Counted from the first letter of the stretch, positions 8,592 through 17,363 are shown. The stretch: 64,000 bases of DNA from Marispirochaeta aestuarii (GCF_002087085.1 NZ_MWQY01000004.1:155512-219511); one strand, 5' to 3'. The notes: a model not told the origin generated them from the letters alone. Translations and numbers: made by a program.

Positions 8592-8725
8592 ACATAAAAA
8601 AATAAGAGCTTGATGCTCTGATGTCAAGATGCCGACACATCATTAATGTTGGATTCATATACACGGAGGAAGCGCTTCTCTTCCTGAGACACGGCAAAAA
8701 TACAAGGTTTTCAAAGGCGCTATTA

Positions 8726-8754
8726 TTGACAAAAACCCGTGTTTCCCATAGAAT
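8726..8754 (+). promoter_or_regulatory. Sigma-70-type promoter of tRNA-Leu
   Basis: TTGACA at 8726-8731 and TAGAAT at 8749-8754 are separated by 17 bases and lie 14 bases before the tRNA. Position and spacing are ideal for a stable RNA promoter. Confidence 0.75.
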
Positions 8755-8768
8755 CCGCCTTACTGAAT

Positions 8769-8852
8769 GCCCAGATGGCGGAATTGGTAGACGCGCTAGA
8801 TTCAGGTTCTAGTCCGGGTTACCGGGTGGAGGTTCAAGTCCTCTTCTGGGCA
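8769..8852 (+). tRNA. tRNA-Leu (anticodon CAG)
   Basis: An 84-nt class II tRNA. The acceptor stem pairs GCCCAGA with TCTGGGC (7 bp, discriminator A). The anticodon loop is TTCAGGT inside CTAGA/TCTAG, giving CAG. There is a short extra arm (CCGGGTTACCGGG) and a T arm with GGTTCAAGTCC. CCA is not encoded. A sigma-70 promoter precedes it and a rho-independent terminator follows five bases after the end. Confidence 0.95.
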
Positions 8853-9220
8853 AAAAAGACCGATGACCTTTAGGTTGTCGGTCTTTTTTTGTGCACAGAG
8901 AGGGGACTTGAACCTCCGAGTGAGCGCGGCGCGATGAGCGCCGGAAGTCCGGCAGGGATGCCGGACGCCAGCGAACGAAGGCGGGGTGTAAGGAGCCGGT
9001 ACGATACCGGCGACTGAAACCTTCAAGTCCTCTTCTGGGCAAAAAAGACCGATGAACTTTAGGTTGTCGGTCTTTTTTTGTGCATAGAGAGGGGACTTGA
9101 ACCTCCGAGTGAGCGCGGCGCGAGTAGCGCCGGAAGCGAGGCACGATGCCGGACGCCAGCGAACGAGGGCGGGGTGCAAGGAGGAATCAGGATGATTCCG
9201 ACTGAAACCTTCAAGTCCTA
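8833..9220. repeat. Two tandem ~189-bp repeats built from tRNA 3' end, terminator and hairpin array
   Basis: The sequence starting TTCAAGTCCTCTTCTGGGC (end of tRNA-Leu) recurs at 9022, and its first bases recur again at 9210, giving two units of 189 and 188 bases. Each unit holds the tRNA T-arm/acceptor end, the terminator, an inverted copy of the T-arm (GGACTTGAACCTCC, near 8904 and 9093), and a row of short hairpins. Hairpins in unit 1 are at 8927-8943, 8947-8966 and 8995-9011; in unit 2 they are at 9116-9132 and 9183-9199, with a degenerate one near 9140-9150. No coding function is visible; open frames across it are by-products of the GC-rich hairpins. The rest, 9221-9236, is spacer. Confidence 0.85.
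8858..8890 (+). terminator. Rho-independent terminator after tRNA-Leu (copy 1)
   Basis: GACCGA at 8858-8863 pairs with TCGGTC at 8878-8883, with inner pairs ACC/GGT, followed by seven T. It is preceded by an A-run, so it could work in both directions. The same structure recurs 189 bases downstream at 9047-9079 inside the tandem repeat. Confidence 0.85.
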
Positions 9221-9236
9221 TTTTCAGACAACACCA

Positions 9237-10829
9237 TTATATTCTGACCACGTCTTGCTTCATATCGGATCTCCAGATCGTAGCCCGATTCTTACCGCCT
9301 GACTTGGAGGCATACATGGCCTTATCAGCCCTGTCGAGTATATCCTCCAGGGTGGTCTCGTCGCTGCCGTCATACACGATTATTCCTATGCTCAGAGTCA
9401 CCGACATCTCCGCACCGCTATTGATCCGCGGCGGTATGGCCGATACGTATCTCCTTGCCAGCTCAAGGGCGTGGGTCTCATCGGTTTGAAAGGGCATGAC
9501 AACAAATTCGTCTCCTCCGTAGCGGGCAACGACGTCTCCGCCGCGAGACAGTTCAACAAGAGTACCGGCGGTTTTCCTGAGCACGTCATCTCCAGCTAAA
9601 TGACCCATATTGTCGTTCACAGCTTTGAAATTGTCCAGATCGATCAGGATCATGGAGAAGGGAGAACCGTTTCTCTGAGAACGGACGAATTCCCTCCTCG
9701 CCTGCTCGAAGAAGCTCCAGCGGTTTAACAGTCCCGTCAGAGCATCGGTGCCGGCAATCTCTTTGAGCTGCTCATAGGCATCAGACAGCTTCTTCTCGGT
9801 ATCCTTTTGCGCGGTTATGTCGTGAAAATGCAGGATTAGCCCTTCGCCCATGTTGCCGGGAGAAACCAGAGGAGCAGAGCTGATCTCATATAAACGGCCG
9901 TTCAGCCGCATCTCGACAGATCCTGTGCGGTCTTTCGTGATCAGCTCACCTGCCCTTTCCGTCAGGCCTTCGAGGGATTTGCCGATGGCTTTCAGATGGG
10001 TGACGGAAAAGATCCTCTCCGCTTCCGGATTGAGGTCCAGTATCTTCTTTGAGCTGTCCAGGACCAGAACACCGCTCTTCATATTTTGGAAGACCGAATG
10101 ATAGGCCACGGGAACCACATCGAAAAAGCGGTACCTTAAGATGCCCAGACCTATGAGCAGCGCGCTCAGCGCAAAGAAAAGAGATGATGGATCATAGGGT
10201 GTTATCAAATTAATTCCCATCAGGTAGAGGAGGTTCGGAACCGTGGGGAGAATGGCTGCCGTCAGAAGCAGAGAAATCCGGTACTTGTAATGCTTGGGAA
10301 AGCGTACCATGGCCCGGATCAGAAGAATACTGCTGGAGACAATGACTGCATAGGCGTAAATAGCCCAGATCCAGAAAAGGGGACCGTATCGGCGAGCCAA
10401 AACCCACAGTCCATTTACCTGTACAAGCTCCAACGATGTATAGAACCAGGGGTGCCAGGAAAAGGTCATCACTCCCAAAAACGAGACTGATGGAATCACG
10501 AGTAAAAAGACCTTGAGCTTCCTCCCGATTAAATGTCCGCAATTACCGTAGACCAGGACGAAGTAGGACCAGGACATCGTCGTTCCCATGACCCCCAAAT
10601 AGGATAATCTCAATAGAATCTGCTTCGCTGTGATATCTGCAAAGAATTTCAGCAGTCCGTCGCATCCTGCCCACAAGGCGACAAAAAGCAGGGTTATTTT
10701 CCATATCCGACTGCCGTGAAAGGGAGGGAATTTGTTTGTGATGACAGCCAATGCGAGAGACAGAAGACTTGCAGAGAAATAAACTATTTGGAGATAATGG
10801 AACTGAAAAACCATGGTTAATTTTAGCAT
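9237..10829 (-). CDS. Membrane diguanylate cyclase: 7TM sensor, PAS, GGDEF
   Basis: The 530-residue protein has about seven hydrophobic segments in the first 230 residues, arranged like the N-terminal 7TM region found on some histidine kinases. A PAS domain follows (about 235-345: LVLDSSKKILDLNPEAERIF), and then a GGDEF domain with an intact signature (ARYGGDEFVV). An RxxD inhibitory site (RGGD) sits five residues before it. It should make cyclic di-GMP with product inhibition, responding to a membrane or PAS-borne signal. The start is uncertain: ATG at 10829 or 10814 (MVFQF), neither with a clear ribosome-binding site. It is transcribed alone, convergent with the tRNA-Leu repeat. Confidence 0.9.
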   Translation of the reverse strand: MLKLTMVFQFHYLQIVYFSASLLSLALAVITNKFPPFHGSRIWKITLLFVALWAGCDGLLKFFADITAKQILLRLSYLGVMGTTMSWSYFVLVYGNCGHLIGRKLKVFLLVIPSVSFLGVMTFSWHPWFYTSLELVQVNGLWVLARRYGPLFWIWAIYAYAVIVSSSILLIRAMVRFPKHYKYRISLLLTAAILPTVPNLLYLMGINLITPYDPSSLFFALSALLIGLGILRYRFFDVVPVAYHSVFQNMKSGVLVLDSSKKILDLNPEAERIFSVTHLKAIGKSLEGLTERAGELITKDRTGSVEMRLNGRLYEISSAPLVSPGNMGEGLILHFHDITAQKDTEKKLSDAYEQLKEIAGTDALTGLLNRWSFFEQARREFVRSQRNGSPFSMILIDLDNFKAVNDNMGHLAGDDVLRKTAGTLVELSRGGDVVARYGGDEFVVMPFQTDETHALELARRYVSAIPPRINSGAEMSVTLSIGIIVYDGSDETTLEDILDRADKAMYASKSGGKNRATIWRSDMKQDVVRI

Positions 10830-10907
10830 GGAAATCTGATATTTGAAAGTTGACTTATTATCGCCAGAATCGACGTCTTAACCAGAAAAGTCCGGAAGGT
10901 TAATTAT

Positions 10908-11624
10908 CTATACACTGCTGCTAATTGTACTTCTGAGCCCATCCAGCTCTATTTTTCTGGTATAATGCAAATGTTTTTTCAGTCTCTCAAGGGCCAGCGT
11001 CGTGTCACCGTCCTGTATTGCTTCGGCAATCGACTGGTGCTCAAGAGCCAGTTGCTCTATGGTAGCCGGATCCCAGTATTTTTTACGGTAATCATCCTGA
11101 TGAAAAAGCTGGTTTATAATCTGGCTAAAGGAGTCAAGCAGCTTGTTTCCGCTCGAATTGAGCATAGTAGCATGGAATTCCATATCCGCTTCATCCGCAA
11201 CTCTTGGATCATTTTTATTATCAAGCATTTTTTGTACGCAGGATTCAAGCGCAACAATTCCTGACGGAGTTATCCTTTTTACCACAAGCGGTATAACTGC
11301 CAGCTCTATCACAATTCGCGCTTCGATAGATTCATACAAATTGAAGTTGGATACCTGATAATTGAACTTTATAGTGTTGGTTATGGCATCTGTGTCCAAC
11401 TTATTGATAAATGTTCCCCTGCGGGGTGTTTTGGTAATAATACCCTGCTGAGATAGACCGTTGAGCACGTTTCTCACTCTGTACCTTGTTACCTGGAAAT
11501 GTTCCGCAAGCTTTTCTTCGGTTTCCACCTTGCTTCCGGGACCATTTGCATGCTCCAGGATGTATGTCTTGATTTTCTCTTCCAGGTTCTGAATATCAGT
11601 CTTAGCCATACGATTCCGCTTCAA
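10908..11624 (-). CDS. GntR-family regulator, FadR/FCD subfamily
   Basis: The N-terminal winged helix-turn-helix (about residues 10-80: EEKLAEHFQVTRYRVRNVLNGLSQQGIITKTPRRGTFI) is followed by an all-helical FCD ligand domain with a metal-binding-type DMEFHATMLNSSGNK. FCD regulators sense small organic acids. It is the last gene of the TRAP/aldolase/kinase operon, overlapping the kinase stop by 4 bases, so it is probably the local repressor. The palindrome overlapping the operon promoter at 16878-16891 is its likely operator. Ligand is unknown. Confidence 0.88.
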   Translation of the reverse strand: MKRNRMAKTDIQNLEEKIKTYILEHANGPGSKVETEEKLAEHFQVTRYRVRNVLNGLSQQGIITKTPRRGTFINKLDTDAITNTIKFNYQVSNFNLYESIEARIVIELAVIPLVVKRITPSGIVALESCVQKMLDNKNDPRVADEADMEFHATMLNSSGNKLLDSFSQIINQLFHQDDYRKKYWDPATIEQLALEHQSIAEAIQDGDTTLALERLKKHLHYTRKIELDGLRSTISSSV

Positions 11625-13138
11625 ATGTCATGGGGATGCAATCCATCATCCCCTCCAGCATACAATAAAAGCAGTTGTTTTGCATACTTACTGTAGGCTG
11701 TAAACGTCTTTTCGTAGTTTTCCCCGTTTTCGGCCTCGGGTACGTAAGTTGTTCCGTCAAAAACGCCCGATTTTTTCCCACGCCCCAGAGTATGCAGACC
11801 ATACAAAGCAGCACCATAGGATGAATCGATATCTTTCATTGCCAGGAGTTTCCTGTCCATAAGCGTACTGAGAATCTGCATGAGCACTTTGTCAGAACCT
11901 CCACCACCCACTACACCAATCGTTGCAGGCAACTTATCGCCATCGCCGAGAGCAAGCAGCGCATCGTATAACGAACAGGCGACCCCTTCTAAAACAGCCC
12001 TTGCAAAATGTGCCTTTCCGTGACGGAACGACACACCCGAGAATGTTCCCCTCAAGTCCGAATTCCAGTAGGGAGTCCGCTCACCGGACAGGTAGGGATG
12101 AAATATAAGTCCCTCACATCCAGGAGGAGCCTGATCCGCCAGGTTATCGAAAGCGACATATCCCTCCGGAGTTCGGGGGAATCCCTCCGTTTCCACTGCC
12201 CATGTTATGGAGGAACCAGCAGAATTCGTCCCCGCCTGAGAGTACCAGAGATCGTCAATAAGATATGGATAAGTCAGCAGCCCGCCGACCGGATTCGGTG
12301 TTTGCTTGATAACATGAATTCCCCCGGCAGTTCCTATCCGTATAACATAGTCCCCTGGTTTACGAGCACCTGCTCCATAGGTTTCCATGGCACTGTCCAG
12401 AGCTCCACATAAAACAGGGATTCCGGAAGGCAACCCGAGCAGTCGTGCTCCATTCTTGTTTAATGTTCCAGAAATTTCACCCGCCGGGAGAATCTCCGGC
12501 AGCAGTGAAATATCCAGTGATGCCATCGCTGCAAGTTCTTCAGACCAGGTTCCAGTTCCTGCATTGCAGAGCATGGAAGAAACTGCTGTAGAGAAATCAC
12601 TAGTCCAATTTCCCGTAAGATGATATACAAGAAAATCCTTTGAAAAACTAACATGGCGTATTCTCCCCCATATTTCCGGGTGATGCCTCTTTATCCACAG
12701 AAAATGGGGTAATGTCCACGTAGTTGAAACCTGGTTATTTGTCTGAGTAAAAATCAGGTTTCCCTTCAGCCGATTGAGTTCCTCAACCTCCCGTGCAGAC
12801 CGTTGGTCGCTCCAGATAATAGCGCGCCGAAGGCTTTTTCCAACATTGTCAGCAAGCACTCCAATGTGTGCAGCGCTGGTTGGAACAATAGCGGCAATAG
12901 CATGTGGATCTATATCACAGAAACTCAGCATTCTTCCTGACGCTTCAGATACAGCAACAAGCCAATCTTCAGGATTTTGTTCGGCCCATCCTGGTTTTTC
13001 TGAATAGGTGTCGTATCCGGCAGAGGCTGTAGCTGCAACTGAACCTGAAGCATCGACAACAGATAATTTACAGGAGCTCGTGCCCAAATCAATGCTTAGA
13101 ACGTACTCAGTACTTTTCATAACCGTCTCATTCTTCAA
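11621..13138 (-). CDS. FGGY-family carbohydrate kinase (xylulokinase/gluconokinase-like)
   Basis: The 505-residue protein has the FGGY layout: an N-terminal phosphate-binding LSIDLGTSSCKLSVVD, the mid-protein GALDSAMETYGAGARKPGD with the catalytic Asp region, and a C-terminal VVGGGGSDKVLMQILSTLMDRKL adenosine site. It should phosphorylate a sugar or sugar acid on uptake or after an initial conversion. Between an HpcH/HpaI aldolase and a GntR regulator in a TRAP operon, the substrate is more likely a sugar acid or derivative than xylulose. The family cannot be split further by eye. It overlaps the aldolase gene by 11 bases. Confidence 0.88.
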   Translation of the reverse strand: MKNETVMKSTEYVLSIDLGTSSCKLSVVDASGSVAATASAGYDTYSEKPGWAEQNPEDWLVAVSEASGRMLSFCDIDPHAIAAIVPTSAAHIGVLADNVGKSLRRAIIWSDQRSAREVEELNRLKGNLIFTQTNNQVSTTWTLPHFLWIKRHHPEIWGRIRHVSFSKDFLVYHLTGNWTSDFSTAVSSMLCNAGTGTWSEELAAMASLDISLLPEILPAGEISGTLNKNGARLLGLPSGIPVLCGALDSAMETYGAGARKPGDYVIRIGTAGGIHVIKQTPNPVGGLLTYPYLIDDLWYSQAGTNSAGSSITWAVETEGFPRTPEGYVAFDNLADQAPPGCEGLIFHPYLSGERTPYWNSDLRGTFSGVSFRHGKAHFARAVLEGVACSLYDALLALGDGDKLPATIGVVGGGGSDKVLMQILSTLMDRKLLAMKDIDSSYGAALYGLHTLGRGKKSGVFDGTTYVPEAENGENYEKTFTAYSKYAKQLLLLYAGGDDGLHPHDI

Positions 13139-13877
13139 TGAATTCCCGCTGGTACTCTTTGAGTGCGTTGTTCATCAGGCCCATATCATGAGACAGAAGG
13201 AAGAAATCCATCCCCGCAGCTCTCCACTTTTTCATATCCTGAGGGGAACCTACACTAAGTCCTATTGCAACATTATTTTTTTTTGCAATTGCACTTACTC
13301 TGCTTACCACAGAATCAAACTCTGATTCAGTATTCGACATCATCATTGAATACCTCAGATCCCCACCGCCAACAAGACAACCGGTTATTCCCGGAACAGA
13401 GAGAATTTCCTCGGCCTTTTCTGCGGACGATACTGTTTCAATCATTAATATCACATTTATATTTTCGTTTATCATTTCATAGTAATCGTCTCCATAGAAC
13501 ACAGCCGCGGGGCTACTCTTGGAACGTTTACCTAACGGAGCATAATATGCTGACTCAACTGCCCGGATAGCTTCTTGCCGGCTTTCGATCATTGGCACAA
13601 TAATTCCAGTTGCTCCAGCATCCAGCAGGTTATTAATGGACCCAGGGCTGTTTTCAGCAACCCTGCCGAAGGGTGCAGGACCGTTTGAGCGGGCGAGACT
13701 GCGGATCGCACCTGTTGCACTCTCCTTATCAAAATGGCTGTGCTGCAGATCGACCATTGCAAAGTCAAAGCGTGATCGTCCAACCATTTCTGCTATCCGA
13801 ACGCTTCCAAGACATACGCCAAAACCAATGACAGGTTTCTCCCCCGCCAACTTCAATCCTCGAACTGTTTCATTCAT
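13128..13877 (-). CDS. HpcH/HpaI-family class II aldolase/citrate lyase-type enzyme
   Basis: The 249-residue TIM-barrel enzyme shows family landmarks: FDFAMVDLQHSHFD near residue 40, FGRV near 70 (substrate-carboxylate Arg), AGATGIIVPMIESRQEA, LMIETVSSAEKA with the metal-binding Glu, and GGGDLRYSM with the metal Asp. Members cleave 2-keto-3-deoxy acids into pyruvate and an aldehyde. Its place between the TRAP transporter and an FGGY kinase suggests it splits a keto-deoxy sugar acid imported by that transporter. The specific substrate is not determined. Confidence 0.88.
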   Translation of the reverse strand: MNETVRGLKLAGEKPVIGFGVCLGSVRIAEMVGRSRFDFAMVDLQHSHFDKESATGAIRSLARSNGPAPFGRVAENSPGSINNLLDAGATGIIVPMIESRQEAIRAVESAYYAPLGKRSKSSPAAVFYGDDYYEMINENINVILMIETVSSAEKAEEILSVPGITGCLVGGGDLRYSMMMSNTESEFDSVVSRVSAIAKKNNVAIGLSVGSPQDMKKWRAAGMDFFLLSHDMGLMNNALKEYQREFIEE

Positions 13878-13907
13878 AGTGGGTACGAATCTCCTTTCCC
13901 TGTTATC

Positions 13908-15200
13908 TCATCCGAAAAGTGCATTTGGGATTGCGAGCACGCTTTGCGGTATAGCAATTATCAATGCAAGAGCAATAAACAACACAACTATCATCGGCCA
14001 CAGCTCCCTGAGAGTAGATTCATAGTTGAGCTTTTTAATCCCGCAAACAGTCATAAGCACGACTCCGACTGGCGGGGTAGTATTACCGATCATTGCATTT
14101 ATTACAATAATCACACCAAAGTGAATCGGGTCCATTCCTGACGCAACAACAAGAGGAAGAACCATAGGAACAAACAACATGATATTTACCGTTGGATCAG
14201 AAAGGGCACCCAGCAAAATGAATAACAAATTTATACTGAGTATGATCAAAAATTTATTATCCCCTGCAAAAGTTGTCATAAAATGAAAAATATAATCCTG
14301 AAGATTTTCAGCAGTCATTACAAAACTGAAGACCTTCGCCGCTGGAAGAACCAGCAGGATCGAACCGCAGGTAATTACAACGCTTTTCAAACTTTGAATA
14401 AATTCGTCAAACTGCATGGTCCTGTACAGAAAAACTCCCAAAATCAGTGAATATACCACAGCTATTGCTGAGGCCTCTGTCGTTGTAACAATCCCGAGGT
14501 AAATCCCGCCAAGCAGTATCACCGGTGTAAACAATGGAAGAATACCCTGGATGAATGCAACCAACAGATCCTGCAGATATTTCCTGACATTTTCAATTTT
14601 ACGTTTCGGGTAATGTCGTCTGAACGAAACCAAGAAAACATAGAGCATCAGTACAAGCCCGATGATAACGCCGGGGATTAATCCACCGAAAAACAGACGC
14701 CCTACAGATACATTGGCAACCATTGCATAAACAACCATAGGAATACTGGGAGGAATTATTGGCCCTACTGTTGATGATGCAATTGTAATCGCCGCGCTGA
14801 ATTCTTTATCGAAGCCTTCCTCCACCATGGCCTCATAGTTCAGGTTGCCTATTCCACCAACATCCGCTACTGCTGATCCGGACATGCCTGCGAACAGGAT
14901 ACTGGTTGCAATATTTACATGCCCCAAACCTCCCGGAATATATCCGACAAGCGCCTTACAGAAATTAAATATCCTGTCCGCAACTGAGGTTCTATTCATG
15001 ATCTCAGCGGTTAGAATAAACATCGGTATAGCAATCAACACGAAATTATCAAGTCCGGAGAACATCTGCATTGCCATAAAGCCAAGATCCATCCCTTTCA
15101 ATCCGATATAAACGAAAGAAGAAGTTATCATCGCAATACTGATAGGCATGCCAAAAAGAAAAAGGATAAAAAAGGTAAAAATAAACACAATAAGCAGCAT
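13908..15200 (-). CDS. TRAP transporter large permease (DctM type)
   Basis: The 430-residue polytopic protein has the DctM hallmarks: an N-terminal IFTFFILFLFGMPISIAMI helix, the conserved MFSGLDNFVLIAIPMFILTAEIMNR, LFAGMSGSAVADVGGIG and IIPPSIPMVVYA. DctM carries the substrate through the membrane, driven by a sodium gradient and fed by the periplasmic binding protein. It follows the small permease gene by 11 bases and precedes the aldolase. Codon use is AT-richer than the flanking genes at 9 and 18 kb. Confidence 0.93.
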   Translation of the reverse strand: MLLIVFIFTFFILFLFGMPISIAMITSSFVYIGLKGMDLGFMAMQMFSGLDNFVLIAIPMFILTAEIMNRTSVADRIFNFCKALVGYIPGGLGHVNIATSILFAGMSGSAVADVGGIGNLNYEAMVEEGFDKEFSAAITIASSTVGPIIPPSIPMVVYAMVANVSVGRLFFGGLIPGVIIGLVLMLYVFLVSFRRHYPKRKIENVRKYLQDLLVAFIQGILPLFTPVILLGGIYLGIVTTTEASAIAVVYSLILGVFLYRTMQFDEFIQSLKSVVITCGSILLVLPAAKVFSFVMTAENLQDYIFHFMTTFAGDNKFLIILSINLLFILLGALSDPTVNIMLFVPMVLPLVVASGMDPIHFGVIIVINAMIGNTTPPVGVVLMTVCGIKKLNYESTLRELWPMIVVLFIALALIIAIPQSVLAIPNALFG

Positions 15201-15211
15201 ATCTTTCTCCG

Positions 15212-15745
15212 TTAGCTTTTAAGCATTTGTTTTGAAGTTTTCCGGCTGCTCATATCTTCATGAATGCGATTAAAGTCCAGGAAAATATTGCTTATTACAT
15301 GAAGAGCCATAAGGGAAAAAGCTATTGGAATGATCAGATAGACATACTTGAGCGGAACCCTGAGCATGTTTGATCTTCTGAGATTCTTTAAGATGCCAAA
15401 GGACGGTGCAATATACCATAGAAAAACAAGCAGCATTATTACATTCATTATCAGATGAACTATATTCCTGACTCGTTTGGGCAAACGTTGTTCAATCGCT
15501 GTCACACGGACATGGTTATCTTCTCCCATTACATAAGCGGAAGCGAGGAAGCTCATCCAGATAAAAAGGTAATTACTGAGTTCATCAGACCATGCAAATG
15601 GTTTGAACAGAACATAGCGAAAAATAATATTCAGTACGATCACCGTCAGCATGACTGCAAGGCAGAACATGCCGGCAAAAAGTTCTATTTTCTGCAACAG
15701 GCGTGAAATCTTCAACGACAGCTGCAAAATGCTCTTTTGCGTCAT
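15212..15745 (-). CDS. TRAP transporter small permease (DctQ type)
   Basis: The 177-residue protein has four membrane helices and the family motif FKPFAWSDELSNYLFIWMSFLASAY, with VMGEDNHVRV after it. DctQ anchors the large permease and is essential for TRAP transport. It lies between the binding protein and large permease genes, separated from the former by a 72-base gap that contains a hairpin. Confidence 0.92.
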   Translation of the reverse strand: MTQKSILQLSLKISRLLQKIELFAGMFCLAVMLTVIVLNIIFRYVLFKPFAWSDELSNYLFIWMSFLASAYVMGEDNHVRVTAIEQRLPKRVRNIVHLIMNVIMLLVFLWYIAPSFGILKNLRRSNMLRVPLKYVYLIIPIAFSLMALHVISNIFLDFNRIHEDMSSRKTSKQMLKS

Positions 15746-15770
15746 TTTTTCTCCAGTTCTTTGATATATG

Positions 15771-15801
15771 GTTCCTCCCGCCCTTCATGGACGGGAAGAA
15801 C
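15771..15801 (-). promoter_or_regulatory. Intercistronic hairpin between dctP- and dctQ-like genes
   Basis: GTTCCTCCCG at 15771-15780 pairs with CGGGAAGAAC at 15792-15801 with one mismatch. There is no T-run after it on the transcribed strand. Such a hairpin usually stabilises the upstream binding-protein message, so that it is more abundant than the permeases. Confidence 0.55.
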
Positions 15802-15817
15802 ATCAATAAATCAGGCC

Positions 15818-16816
15818 TTAGTCGGGAATGGACTGAATATTATTGTACAGGTCTACCCACTCGGGATTCCTTTCCAGAACAAGGGGAACCCTGTCCATAA
15901 AAGGTCTGGTATCGATATCATCGATGATGGTCATGCCATAGGATTCCACCTGATCCATCAGGGCATTCTCATTATTCTGTACAATCTCATCTATCCGGTT
16001 TGCTTCAAAGGTGAATACCTCTTCTATGATTTTCTGCTCTTCCGGAGATAGAGAGTTCCAGGTCGATTCAGCCATAATGGTTCCCGCTACTGCAAGCATA
16101 TGCCTGGTCAGCATGAGATACTTCTGGACTTCATAGAATTTCATGGTAACAATTTGCGTGAGCGGATTTTCCTGGGCGTCGACCACTCCCGTCTGCAACC
16201 CCATATACACATCACCGATGGGCAGAGAGGTTCCGACAGCATTAAAAATAGTGGCGATCTCGTTATAGGGAGGAAAGTTTACAACCCGCAATTTAAGCCT
16301 GTTGAAGTCATCAAGCTTAACCAGAGGCTTGTTTCCGGTTACATTCCTGAATCCAAAGTTATAATGATCAAGCTGTTTAACCCCAACAGCCTCTCCAATC
16401 TCTTTCTTCAGGTTTTTATAAAGCTGACTTTCTTTGAAGTTATTCCAGTGAGCGTAACTCCTGAACACGTATGGTCCAAGAAGAACACCGGATTTCGGCA
16501 GATATTCCGAAGCACTGTCCAACGGTGCCATATCCAGCTGTCCCATGATAACAGCCTGAACAGCATCGTTATAATTTGCATATGTACCGTTCGGGTATAT
16601 ATTAAGCTCCAGTCGTCCTCCCGATTTCTCCTTCAGCAGATCATTAGCTTCCAGCAGTGCAACATGCACAGGATGATCTGTAGCGAAAACATGTGCATAC
16701 GACAGAACACGTTTTTCGGTACCACCACTTTCACCTTCACCCCCGGCATAGAGTGTCCCTGCAATAAGAAAACATACCAATACTAAACCCAGAATCCTCG
16801 TGTTTGGATTTCTCAT
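15818..16816 (-). CDS. TRAP transporter substrate-binding protein (DctP family)
   Basis: The 332-residue protein starts with a signal peptide (RILGLVLVCFLIAGTLYAGGEGE) and contains the DctP landmarks: LDHYNFGFRNVTGNKPLVKLDDFNRLKLRV around 160-185, with the conserved carboxylate-binding Arg in LKLRV, and MGLQTGVVDAQENPLTQI. It captures an organic acid in the periplasm. It is the first gene of the operon, with a good AGGAGG ribosome-binding site and a sigma-70 promoter 42-70 bases upstream. Confidence 0.93.
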   Translation of the reverse strand: MRNPNTRILGLVLVCFLIAGTLYAGGEGESGGTEKRVLSYAHVFATDHPVHVALLEANDLLKEKSGGRLELNIYPNGTYANYNDAVQAVIMGQLDMAPLDSASEYLPKSGVLLGPYVFRSYAHWNNFKESQLYKNLKKEIGEAVGVKQLDHYNFGFRNVTGNKPLVKLDDFNRLKLRVVNFPPYNEIATIFNAVGTSLPIGDVYMGLQTGVVDAQENPLTQIVTMKFYEVQKYLMLTRHMLAVAGTIMAESTWNSLSPEEQKIIEEVFTFEANRIDEIVQNNENALMDQVESYGMTIIDDIDTRPFMDRVPLVLERNPEWVDLYNNIQSIPD

Positions 16817-17363
16817 AAAACCTCCTGAATAGTCTATGGATATCAGCTGATGAGAAAATCATAAAACATACAACCTAATTTGTCAACAAATAAAAAATAT
16901 CCTTATATTCTTGATATATAATAAGATATAAATCTTATGTATTTATTTAACATATATATACAATGTAAATAAGTATTTTTCTCTCTTAATTGTCGACATT
17001 TATCTGAATATTTTCCGATAAACAAATCTTTGAGGACTTTTTGCCCGATGAGACCAGCCTGTGCATCTCGAATAACATAGCCGTTCAATCGTGACAACAG
17101 GTTTATTCGGCTGAGATATAACCATCCTAAAATATGAAAACTGTCCTTATGAAATCAACGTGACGCTGCGCGTTCTACAAGCTACAGAGAACAGGCCTGC
17201 GATTCAGTAAGTGATTTGAAAAATCACATATCCTTTCCTGAGTACTCACCGGCCAACTACCCTACCGGAAAGAAAATTCTGTGAGATGAAGGTTCATGGA
17301 AATCATGGTTGATGTTCAACACGGTAATTCGCTTCCGGGCTGTTTTATCTTCGGACAAACCCT
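16817..17363. other. Gene-free AT-rich region with promoter and palindromes
   Basis: Besides the promoter/operator above, this stretch holds a perfect palindrome, ATAAGAT-ATAA-ATCTTAT at 16921-16938, in very AT-rich surroundings. It also holds a perfect hairpin, GTGATTT-GAA-AAATCAC, at 17211-17227. Neither is followed by a T-run. A 64-codon frame at 16903-17097 on the minus strand has no ribosome-binding site and odd composition, so I do not count it as a gene. Nothing else is recognisable. Confidence 0.6.
16858..16891 (-). promoter_or_regulatory. Promoter and probable GntR operator of the TRAP/aldolase operon
   Basis: On the minus strand TTGACA (16886-16881) and TATGAT (16863-16858) are spaced 17 bases apart, ahead of the binding-protein gene. 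The palindrome ATTTGT-TG-ACAAAT (16891-16878) covers the -35 box. A FadR-type repressor bound there would block the polymerase. A very similar TTTGTTGACA lies at the -35 position of the second TRAP operon near 52785. Confidence 0.65.

Noticed and set aside
8802..9179. Open frames across the tRNA-Leu repeat on the minus strand
   Set aside because: They consist of repeated hairpin sequence and the reverse of the tRNA, and have no independent coding signature.
16903..17097. 64-codon frame on the minus strand in the AT-rich gap
   Set aside because: No ribosome-binding site, no similarity to a known family, and it runs through palindromic promoter-type DNA.
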